Below, in pieces: positions 1 through 5,651 of a DNA stretch of 8,617 nucleotides. Position 1 is the stretch's first letter. Each line of letters begins with the position of its first letter. The notes beneath the pieces are model-generated. The model made no database searches and was not told where the DNA came from. It saw only the letters and a list, made by a program, of their open reading frames with translations. The position numbers were made by a program, and so were the translations under genes. Where the stretch lies: NCBI GenBank assembly GCA_051306365.1, contig JBPPNC010000192.1, forward strand, positions 1-8,617. The letters are read 5' to 3'. This DNA comes from Svornostia sp051306365 (lineage in GTDB: Bacteria; Actinomycetota; Thermoleophilia; Solirubrobacterales; Solirubrobacteraceae).

Positions 1-424
1 GGTCGGGTGTCGGGCAGGCCGGGCTCTCGGCGCTCGCGACGGCGAAGCGGCCCACGAGCGCCCATGTCAGGGTCCCGGAGGTGAAGGGCGCGGTGAACAC
101 GTCGTCGTGCGTGCCGGGTAGGAACGTCTCAGGCTGGCCGCGATCGATCAGCGCGACCTCGGCCTTCGTGTTGGCCCAGGCGCCGTTGAAGACCATGTTC
201 AGCCAGCGGTAGCGCGGCCAGCTGTAGGGACCGGTCTCGACCGCGATCCCGCGCGTCACGGTGGTCTTCTCGTCGTTGCGGTACCCAAAGTGCGCCAGGT
301 AGCCGGTGTCCGTCTTCTCGACGCAGGTGACGAGCGGGGTCATGTTGGTCGCGGACGCCGTCGGAGCGGCGGCCAGCAGGGATACGACGGAGGCGGCGAG
401 AATCGCGGACGCGCGCTTGTTCAT
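1..424 (-). CDS. Secreted protein with a surface-protein-type domain (5' part only, runs off the left edge)
   Basis: Open frame read leftwards from ATG at 424 to the window edge (141 codons, no stop), so only the N-terminal part is visible. Residues 1-25 look like a classical Sec signal peptide: basic start MNKR, a hydrophobic Ala/Val/Leu stretch, then an ASA cleavage site at 23-25. The mature part begins with a Cys (CVEKTDTGYLAHFGYRN, 34-50), followed by DRGQPETFLPG (94-104), DDVF, LTWALVGRFAVAS and a second Cys at 137, which could pair with the first. This FGY.N / DRGQP..F.PG / TW.L.G..A.AS pattern recurs in bacterial extracellular and cell-surface proteins; I know no enzymatic activity for it. 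A GGAG sits just before the ATG. Export is well supported and the function is unknown. It is divergent from the MerR gene. Confidence 0.82.
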   Translation of the reverse strand, partial: MNKRASAILAASVVSLLAAAPTASATNMTPLVTCVEKTDTGYLAHFGYRNDEKTTVTRGIAVETGPYSWPRYRWLNMVFNGAWANTKAEVALIDRGQPETFLPGTHDDVFTAPFTSGTLTWALVGRFAVASAESPACPTPD

Positions 425-444
425 GGTGCTCCGGGTTCGGGTGC

Positions 445-487
445 GAGACGGCGGCGTTGGACAGGCCGCCGGCGGCCGAGCCGTCTC
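445..487. other. Hairpin in the leader region upstream of the secreted-protein gene
   Basis: Two nested inverted repeats. The outer arms are GAGACGGC (445-452) and GCCGTCTC (480-487), a perfect 8-bp match. Inside lies the perfect 14-base palindrome GGCCGCCGGCGGCC (464-477). On the minus strand the structure ends about 20 bases before the secreted protein's ATG at 424, so it could be a 5' leader hairpin or a protein-binding site. GC richness makes chance palindromes common, so the outer 8-bp match carries most of the weight. No U-tract follows, so I do not call it a terminator. Confidence 0.4.
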
Positions 488-625
488 TGGCTGCGCGGGG
501 GATTCAGCGCACCCGGAGACCTCTGGCTTTGCGAGCCCACCTCGCGGCGAGGGTGCCGAGCGAGGGGCATCGTATCTCTTTTCTGGGAGATCGCAGGACG
601 TCCAGGACGCCTTGACCTCCCGCGT

Positions 626-642
626 TCACCCCGTCAGGGTGA
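626..642. promoter_or_regulatory. Upstream dyad TCACCC-N5-GGGTGA before the MerR gene
   Basis: Perfect 6-bp inverted repeat (626-631 and 637-642, 5-base spacer) in the 278-base spacer between two divergent genes. The segment AGGGTGAGATGTGA (636-649) matches AGGGTGAGATATGA (693-706) at 13 of 14 positions, 57 bases downstream, where it covers the MerR ribosome binding site and start. TTGACC at 612-617 could be a -35 box, but no convincing -10 follows. The shared half-site suggests a second binding site for the MerR protein; this is inference. Confidence 0.35.
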
Positions 643-674
643 GATGTGACACGTTCCACTTTTCACAACCGGGA

Positions 675-697
675 ACCCTTAGCCTCGACCTAAGGGT
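675..697. promoter_or_regulatory. Candidate MerR operator overlapping the ribosome binding site
   Basis: A perfect 8-bp dyad: ACCCTTAG (675-682), a 7-base spacer, then CTAAGGGT (690-697). The right arm overlaps the AAGG-type Shine-Dalgarno (692-695), which lies 7 bases before the ATG at 703. MerR-family proteins bind dyads of about this length next to their own genes, so autoregulation is the simplest reading. Binding here would also mask the start region. I cannot place a clear -35/-10 pair around it. Confidence 0.6.
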
Positions 698-702
698 GAG
701 AT

Positions 703-1404
703 ATGAAGGCAGACGGCCTCCTGAAGATGAGCGAGCTCGCCGAGCGCTCCGGCGTGAGCTCGGCGACGATCAAGCACTACCTGCGTGAGGGATTGCTCGG
801 CGACGGCGGCGAGATCCTGCGCACCTCCCGGAACATGGCGTACTACCCGCCGGACTACGTCGACCGAATCCAGCTGATCAAGCGCCTGCAGGAGGACCGG
901 TACATGCCGCTGCGGGTGATCCGGGAGGTCATCGAGGATGATCCGGAGAGGGCGCGCCGGCTCCTCGAGGTCGAGGAGCGCATCCTTCAGCGCGCGCTCG
1001 AGGCGCAGGGCGACCGCGTGGGTGCCGAAGAGGCGCGTGAGCGGTTCGGTATTCCGCTCGACGCGCTTGAGCGGCTCGGCGAGCTGGGCGTCGTCTCGCC
1101 GATCGCCGGCGGCTACGACCCCGAGGACGTCAAGATCCTCGAGGCGATCTCGCGCTTCCGGGCCGGCGGCTACGACGAGCGCATCGGCTTCACGGTCTAC
1201 GACACGCTGCGCTACCGCGACGCCCTGGCCCCCGTCGTCGAAGAGGAGGTCCGGACCTTCATCAATCGCCTCGCGGGTCAGGTCGAGGCCGATGAGGCGG
1301 TCGAGATCGTCAGCTCGGGCGTGGAGCCCCTGCGCGACCTGCTCGGCGCGATGCACACGCGGATGCTGCTCGCCGAGCTGCGCCGTCACCTCGACGGCGA
1401 GTAG
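703..1404 (+). CDS. MerR-family transcriptional regulator with a second helix-turn-helix-like segment
   Basis: A 233-residue DNA-binding regulator. Residues 7-75 form a MerR winged helix-turn-helix: MSELAERSGVSSATIKHYLREGLL, then the wing with SRNMAYYPPDYVDRIQLIKRL and the following helix MPLRVIREVI. Residues 84-104 are a charged helix of the kind that forms the MerR dimer coil. Residues 106-155 look like a further small helical DNA-binding or effector domain (EEARERFGIPLDALERLGEL, then GGYDPEDVKILEAISRF), which resembles a degenerate second MerR head. The rest (156-233) is helical with no Cys cluster, which argues against metal or redox sensing. The ATG at 703 is preferred over Met9 because AAGG lies 7 bases upstream. 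A perfect dyad overlaps the start region. The ligand and targets are unknown; the divergent secreted-protein gene is a candidate target. Confidence 0.9.
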   Translation: MKADGLLKMSELAERSGVSSATIKHYLREGLLGDGGEILRTSRNMAYYPPDYVDRIQLIKRLQEDRYMPLRVIREVIEDDPERARRLLEVEERILQRALEAQGDRVGAEEARERFGIPLDALERLGELGVVSPIAGGYDPEDVKILEAISRFRAGGYDERIGFTVYDTLRYRDALAPVVEEEVRTFINRLAGQVEADEAVEIVSSGVEPLRDLLGAMHTRMLLAELRRHLDGE

Positions 1405-1437
1405 CGGCGGACGGTTCGGCCCGTACTTTAGGGCCTG

Positions 1438-1474
1438 CTGCGTGCGCCGCGCGCGGCTGGGGCGGCGCACGCGG
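1438..1474. terminator. Bidirectional hairpin terminator between convergent genes
   Basis: Arms GCGTGCGCCGC (1440-1450) and GCGGCGCACGC (1462-1472) pair perfectly over 11 bp with an 11-base loop. A C-G pair at 1438/1474 and a T-G at 1439/1473 can extend the stem. A second outer match, GGCCTG (1432-1437) with CAGGCC (1482-1487), could lengthen it further, though the latter overlaps the end of the glycosyltransferase frame. The hairpin sits between the MerR stop (1404) and the end of the leftward glycosyltransferase (1481), where a shared terminator is expected. There is no T-run, as is common in high-GC genomes. Confidence 0.6.
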
Positions 1475-1480
1475 AGGGGC

Positions 1481-2327
1481 TCAGGCCGCGACCGCGTCGA
1501 GGTGCGGCGTGAACGTCGCCAGGAACCAGTCGTCGTCGCGCACGCGCACCGCTGCGAGCTCGGCGCGCAGCTCGCCGGCATCGCCGCCGGCGATCGTGCG
1601 CAGCGCGTCGTCGAGCCCCGGGTACGGCCCCAGCGCGGCGGTGAACCGGTCGATCCGCTGCGGCGCGAGGTGCAGGTGGAGCATCCGCAGGTAGTTGTGG
1701 AGCACCCCGGCGTCCTCGACGGTGAACGCCCGCTCGAGGCGGAAGTGGTGGGCCACCTCCGCCGCGGGCGCGCCGAGCACCCGGTAGCCGAGCAGCCACG
1801 CGCGCAGAGAGATCTCGATGTCCTCGAACCCCCAGCGCGTCATGCCCTCGTCGAACCGCCCGACGGCGGCGAAGGTGTCGGCCCGCCATGCCTGGCAGCC
1901 GCCCGGCGCGAACGGCACCTCGGCGGGCGCCACCGGGCGCGGGGCGGCGAACCACGCGGTCTCCAGCCGCTCGCTGACCCACGTCATGCCGCAGCCGCGG
2001 TACGGGTCGTCGCTGTCCAGCGCGGTGAACGCCGGGCCCACGACCGCCACGTCCGGGGGCTGCAGCGCCGCGACGAGCACGTCGATCCAGTTCGCCGACA
2101 CCTCGCAGTGGGCGTCGAGGAACACCACGTACGCACCCGAGGCCTCGGCCGCACCCAGGGTCCGTGGGGAGGCCCTCGCAGCTGCCGTCGGTCGAGCCGT
2201 CGTCCACGACGACCACTTCGATTGACGGGTACGCCGTCGTGTCCAGCACGCTCGCGACGGTGCGGCGCAGCATCGCCCCCTCATTGCGCGTGCAGACGAC
2301 GACGCTGCACATCTCGGCGGCGCCCAT
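1481..2327 (-). pseudogene. GT-A glycosyltransferase, GalNAc-transferase-like, frameshifted with a probable small internal deletion
   Basis: The N-terminal half of the catalytic fold reads from ATG 2327: SVVVCTRNEGAMLRRTVASV (residues 8-27), then VVVVDDGSTDGS (38-49). At about 2158-2180 the frame changes, and the rest reads to the stop at 1481: LGAAEASGAYVVFLDAHCEV (DXH metal site at 2116-2108), APGGCQAWRADTF, RWGFEDIEISLRAWLLGY (WGFED at 1834-1820) and VAHHFR. These match polypeptide GalNAc-transferases (FLDxHCE, GG, WGGExxEIS, GHxFR) better than ordinary GT2 enzymes. The two halves join only if 3n+2 bases are missing or 3n+1 are extra. DD to DXH spans about 29 residues, against the roughly 45-50 I expect, so about 15-20 codons probably also went. 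The A of its ATG is shared with the protease stop (TGATG), which implies translational coupling. It may be dead, or the sequence may hold an assembly error. If only the second frame is translated, the usable frame opens at 2284 and lacks the nucleotide-binding start. Confidence 0.8.
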
Positions 2328-3988
2328 CAGGCCGCGCTCGCGAGCCGGCGCAGGTGGTCCTGGGCGGCGCCGACGAGTGCCGCGGCCTCCTCCGGGGCCT
2401 GGCCGAGCGCCTCGCTCAGCGCGGCCGGGTCGGTGGCGGCGACCTGGTCGAGGCCCTCGAGCCCCACGGCCGCGAGCGGCTCGGCGACGGGCGCGAAGAC
2501 CTCGAAGCGGTCCAGCGTGAGCTCCGCGGGGTCGAGCAGCGCGCCCGCGAACCGCACGAACGGGCGAACGATGGGGTCACGCCCGCCGAAGGGGTCGCCC
2601 GGGTCGAAGGTGAACCGGGTGAACGGCGTGAACGGCGTGAAGAACGTGAAGCGCGTCCGCGTGAAGAACGTGATCGGCGTGAACAGCGTGAACTTCGTCC
2701 TCGTGTTCAGGGTGAAGTTCGTGAAGCGCGTGAACGGCGGGAACAGGTCGCCGCAGCGCAGCGCCTTCTCCGCGTCGACCCGGCCGTGGCCCCAGCTGTT
2801 GTCGAACGTGCCGGCCCCGAGCTTCACCGCCGTGTTCTGCAGGCAGTCGCGGATCCGCTGGTTCGTGAACCCGGGGTGACGGGTCCACATCAGCGCCACG
2901 AGCCCGCTGACCAGCGGCGTCGCCATCGACGTGCCGCTCAGCTCGTCGTAGTTCAGCGTGCCGGGGATCCCCACGGCGTACGTCGGCATCGTCGAGAGGA
3001 TGTCGCTGCCCGGGGCGACGATGTTGACCTCCGGCCCGTGGTTCGAGAACCCGGAGACCGCGTCGGCCGAGTCCGTCGAGCCGACGCAGATCACGCCGGG
3101 GAAGTCGACGGAGTACGCGGCCGGGAAGATCACCGGCCCGCCGTTGTCGTTGCCCGCGGCGGCGCAGAGGATCATCCCCCGGTCGCTGGCGTACCTGCAG
3201 GCGTCGCGCTTCGTGTTGTTCGGCGCGCCGCCACCGCTGTAATTGATCACCGTCTTCTTGCCCGCGGCGACCGCGAAGTCGACGATCTCCTCGACCGCCG
3301 AGGCGAAGCTCGCCGAGCTGCCGTTGCCGCTCGCGTCGAGCGTGCGGCAGATGTAGACGTCCGAGCCCCAGTTCAAGCCGCAGACGCCCTGCGAGTTGTT
3401 CGCCTCCGCGGCGGCGATGCCCGCGACGTGTGTGCCGTGGCCGTTGAGGTCACGGGGTGTGCCGCCGTCGACGAAGTCCGTGCCGAGGATGTACCGGGAC
3501 GCGTCGAGGTCGGGGTGGTTCAGGCCGCCCGTGGCGGACATGGAGATGCCGCTGTCGATGACGCCGATGACGACGTTCGTGCCGCCGGTGCTCAGGTCCC
3601 AGGCCGCGGGGGCGTTGACCTTGGGGAGCGCCCACTGCTCGCCGTAGCGCGTGTCCGTCGGGACGACGGCGGCGGAGTCGATGACGTCCGGCTCGGCCCA
3701 CTCGACGTCGTCGCGGGCGCTGATGTCCTGCGCGACCTGCGCCACGTCCGCCTCCGGCGCAACGGAGTACAGCATCCGCCCGGTCGAGCCCGAGGCCTCC
3801 CACTGCTCACCGCCGGGGATCGCCTCGGCGATGTCCGCGCAGATCTCGGCGACGCTCCTGGCCGAGTCCTCCGCCGGGGTCCTGAGCTTCACGATGATGC
3901 GGTCGGTGCGGTAGGTGGCCTGCTCGCCCTCCCACTCGCCCGTCGTGACGTTGCGCGGCTGGTCGCCGCCCGGCTCCTTGGGGATCAT
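2327..3988 (-). CDS. Subtilisin-like S8 serine protease with Phe-Thr repeat tail and helical C-terminus
   Basis: A 553-residue subtilase. Residues about 28-110 form an I9/fervidolysin-like propeptide (TDRIIVKLR to ARDDVEWAEPD). The catalytic domain (about 115-412) has Asp145 in VVIGVIDSGI, His184 in NGHGTHVAG, oxyanion Asn280 in AAAGN and Ser354 in SGTSMATPLVSG, so it should be active. Residues 416-461 are a Thr/Phe tripeptide repeat (separate entry). Residues about 497-553 are helical (VAEPLAAVGLEGLDQVAATD, then PAALSEALGQAPEEAAALVG) and resemble small helix-hairpin-helix modules of the DUF4332 kind; that match is tentative. No Sec signal peptide is visible: the protein starts MIPKEPGGDQ. 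Seven of its eight Cys lie in or just after the catalytic domain, which would fit disulfides if it were exported. The start at 3988 has GGAGG (3998-4002) 9 bases upstream. Its stop overlaps the glycosyltransferase start; 102 bases separate it from the GNAT gene upstream. Confidence 0.93.
   Translation of the reverse strand: MIPKEPGGDQPRNVTTGEWEGEQATYRTDRIIVKLRTPAEDSARSVAEICADIAEAIPGGEQWEASGSTGRMLYSVAPEADVAQVAQDISARDDVEWAEPDVIDSAAVVPTDTRYGEQWALPKVNAPAAWDLSTGGTNVVIGVIDSGISMSATGGLNHPDLDASRYILGTDFVDGGTPRDLNGHGTHVAGIAAAEANNSQGVCGLNWGSDVYICRTLDASGNGSSASFASAVEEIVDFAVAAGKKTVINYSGGGAPNNTKRDACRYASDRGMILCAAAGNDNGGPVIFPAAYSVDFPGVICVGSTDSADAVSGFSNHGPEVNIVAPGSDILSTMPTYAVGIPGTLNYDELSGTSMATPLVSGLVALMWTRHPGFTNQRIRDCLQNTAVKLGAGTFDNSWGHGRVDAEKALRCGDLFPPFTRFTNFTLNTRTKFTLFTPITFFTRTRFTFFTPFTPFTRFTFDPGDPFGGRDPIVRPFVRFAGALLDPAELTLDRFEVFAPVAEPLAAVGLEGLDQVAATDPAALSEALGQAPEEAAALVGAAQDHLRRLASAA
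2606..2743 (-). repeat. Degenerate 9-bp tandem repeat encoding an (F-T-x)n tract in the protease
   Basis: On the plus strand, from 2610 to 2738, units like GTGAACGGC repeat every 9 bases: five units, one 6-base unit (GTCCGC, 2655-2660), four units, another 6-base unit (GTCCTC, 2697-2702), four units. On the coding strand this gives Thr at every third residue, in three runs (Thr420-429, 431-443, 445-460) with a phase slip at each T-R-T, 15 Thr in 41 residues. Phe precedes most of them and the third position varies (R, N, L, P, K). The unit sequences have diverged but the spacing is kept, which suggests the protein periodicity is selected. Confidence 0.88.
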
Positions 3989-4090
3989 GTGATCCGCCCT
4001 CCCACGGGTAGGTCCGCCGACCCCGTGTCGACGGTGACCCAGAGGCGTGCAGCGCGCGCGAACATCGTTCTCGCGTCCGACATGAGACGT

Positions 4091-4627
4091 TCAATCCTGG
4101 TGAACGCGCGTCGCCGCCCAGGCAGTGCGCTCGAGGACGAAGTACGGCTGGTCGTGCCCCCACGCGGTGCGCCGGCCGGCCGGGAGGAACCCGAGCTTGT
4201 TGAGCACGTGCTGCGATGCCGTGTTCCCGTCGCGCGTCACGGCGACGATCCGGGAGAGGCCGAGGGTCTCGAAGCCCTCGGCGAGGATCGCCCGGCCGGC
4301 CTCGGTCGCGAAGCCCCGGCCCCAGTGCGCCCGGCCGAAGGCGTAGGCCAGTTCGACATCAGGGCCTTCCCCATCGAACGGCTCCAGCCCCGCCTCGCCG
4401 ACGATGAACCCCGTCTCCCGTTCCTCGACGACCCAGCACGCAGAGCCCGTGCGCACGTGCATCTCCGCGTACCGGCGCGCGGTCCGTGCGGTCTCGTCGG
4501 GGTGCAGCGGCCCGCCGATGAACCGCATCGCCTCCGGGTCCCCGTAGAGGACCTCGTGCATCTGCTCGTGGTCGTCGGGGTCGTACGGCCGGATGGACAG
4601 CCGTGGGGTCAGGAGAGGGAGCGGCAT
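4091..4627 (-). CDS. GNAT-family N-acetyltransferase, RimJ/RimL type
   Basis: A 178-residue acetyltransferase that transfers an acetyl group from acetyl-CoA to an amine; the substrate cannot be read from sequence. The start LLTPRLSIRPYDPDDHEQMHEVL is the usual RimJ/RimL-like opening. The acetyl-CoA pyrophosphate loop is HWGRGFATEAGRAILAEGF (101-119), matching Q/RxxGxG/A, and the C-terminal motif B is VTRDGNTASQHVLNKLGF (130-147). Members acetylate protein N-termini, antibiotics or small metabolites. The ATG at 4627 lies 8 bases from a GATACT -10-like hexamer on the minus strand (plus 4636-4641), which suggests a leaderless transcript. It is the first gene of the leftward run, 102 bases before the S8 protease, so they may share a transcript. 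Nothing else ties its function to the protease. Confidence 0.9.
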   Translation of the reverse strand: MPLPLLTPRLSIRPYDPDDHEQMHEVLYGDPEAMRFIGGPLHPDETARTARRYAEMHVRTGSACWVVEERETGFIVGEAGLEPFDGEGPDVELAYAFGRAHWGRGFATEAGRAILAEGFETLGLSRIVAVTRDGNTASQHVLNKLGFLPAGRRTAWGHDQPYFVLERTAWAATRVHQD

Positions 4628-4634
4628 CGAGGGG

Positions 4635-4641
4635 TAGTATC
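4635..4641. promoter_or_regulatory. Shared divergent -10 element, TAGTATC, for the desaturase and GNAT genes
   Basis: The only AT-rich patch in a 20-bp divergent spacer. Rightwards, TAGTAT (4635-4640) fits TANNNT and ends 7 bases before the desaturase ATG at 4648. Leftwards, GATACT (4641-4636) keeps the key A2 and T6 and ends 8 bases before the GNAT ATG at 4627. Both spacings put the transcription start at or next to the start codon, i.e. leaderless mRNAs. I see no good -35 on either side. The two promoters would compete because they use the same bases. Confidence 0.55.
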
Positions 4642-4647
4642 GGCGCC

Positions 4648-5625
4648 ATGGACGGACTCTCGCCCGAAGACATCCAGCCGGTCGAGCACGAGGCGCGCGA
4701 CCGCATCATCACGGGGCTGGTCACGCTCATCCCGTTCCTCGCCCTGTTCGTGGCCGCGTACCTCGCGTGGAACTCGTGGCTGTACTGGAGCGACCTCGTG
4801 GTCTTCCTGATCCTCTACACGTTCAGCGGATACGGGATCACGGTCGGCTTCCACCGCCTCTTCACGCACCGCAGCTTCAAGACCGGGCCGAAGACGCGGC
4901 GCCTGTTCGCGATCATGGGCTCCACGGCGATCGAGGGGCCCGTCATCAGCTGGGTCGCCGACCACCGCAAGCACCACGCGTTCAGCGACAAGTTCGGCGA
5001 TCCGCACAGCCCGCATGTCGACCACGGGGTGGGGTGGAAGGGCGCGTTCCGCGGCCTCGTCCACGCGCACGTCGGCTGGATCTTCATGCACGATCAGCGC
5101 GGCTCGCACGAGCGCTACGCAGCGGATCTCGTCGCCGACCCGATCGTCAGCAAGGTCCACTCGCAGTTCGTCCTGTGGGCCGTCGCCGGCATCCTGTCCG
5201 GCGGCGTGCTGGGATTCCTGATCGGCGGTCTTTCCTGGCAGGCCGCACTGACCGGTCTGCTCTGGGGCGGCATCATCCGCCTCTTCGTCCTGCACCACGT
5301 CACCTTCTCGATCAACTCGCTCTGCCACTTCTTCGGCAAGCAGCCGTACGAGACCGATGACCACTCCCGGAACTTCGCCCCGCTCGCCGTCTTCTCGTTC
5401 GGCGAGGCGTGGCACAACAACCACCACGCGTTCCCCACCTCCGCCGCGCACGGGCTGAAGCCCTGGCAGGTCGACCCGTCTGCCGCGCTGATCTGGAGCA
5501 TGGAGAAGACGGGGCTGGCGTGGGACGTCGTGCGGGTCCCGCCCGAGCGCCGCGTGCGCAAGGAGAAGGGGCGGACGCCCGAGCCCGAGACTCCGGCGCC
5601 CGCGCCGCCCACGCCCGTCGGGTAG
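4648..5625 (+). CDS. Fatty acyl desaturase (membrane di-iron, delta-9 type)
   Basis: A 325-residue integral membrane desaturase that should introduce a double bond into a fatty acyl chain (probably acyl-CoA) using O2 and a di-iron centre. The three histidine boxes are complete: HRLFTH (69-74), HRKHH (106-110) and HNNHH (256-260), with the fourth ligand site NSLCHFFG (223-230). Hydrophobic pairs at about 19-41, 48-66, 171-193 and 197-218 give the usual four-helix membrane layout with the boxes on the cytoplasmic side. No cytochrome b5 domain is present, so electrons must come from a separate ferredoxin or reductase. The tail (300-325) is charged then Pro-rich. The ATG at 4648 is chosen over the in-frame start at 4603 because TAGTAT lies 7 bases before it and the longer form would run into the GNAT gene. 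It converges with the DUF2804 gene, 26 bases apart. Confidence 0.95.
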   Translation: MDGLSPEDIQPVEHEARDRIITGLVTLIPFLALFVAAYLAWNSWLYWSDLVVFLILYTFSGYGITVGFHRLFTHRSFKTGPKTRRLFAIMGSTAIEGPVISWVADHRKHHAFSDKFGDPHSPHVDHGVGWKGAFRGLVHAHVGWIFMHDQRGSHERYAADLVADPIVSKVHSQFVLWAVAGILSGGVLGFLIGGLSWQAALTGLLWGGIIRLFVLHHVTFSINSLCHFFGKQPYETDDHSRNFAPLAVFSFGEAWHNNHHAFPTSAAHGLKPWQVDPSAALIWSMEKTGLAWDVVRVPPERRVRKEKGRTPEPETPAPAPPTPVG

Positions 5626-5651
5626 TCCGCCCCTCCCGGCCGGCGCGGCGC

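Noticed and set aside
306..788. A 160-codon plus frame through the divergent spacer
   Set aside because: It overlaps the signal-peptide gene and the MerR start in another frame, with no ribosome binding site or motif.
2610..2744. A CRISPR array or non-coding satellite at the 9-bp repeats
   Set aside because: The unit is only 9 bases with no spacers, lies inside an intact protease frame and gives a regular protein pattern.
4059..4070. Short palindrome GAAC-ATC-GTTC and a TTGAAC-like box between the GNAT and protease genes as an internal promoter
   Set aside because: Four-base arms are expected by chance and no -10 hexamer sits at a proper distance; the protease may simply be read through from the GNAT promoter.
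938..4810. A 1290-codon open frame on the plus strand across the MerR, glycosyltransferase, protease and GNAT genes
   Set aside because: It is antisense to recognisable protein families, is Arg/Ala-rich nonsense with no motif, and spans both coding strands. Such frames arise from G/C-rich third positions opposite real genes.
5626..5651. A terminator between the convergent desaturase and DUF2804 genes
   Set aside because: Only the short palindrome CCGGCCGG is present in the 26 bases; no stem long enough to call.
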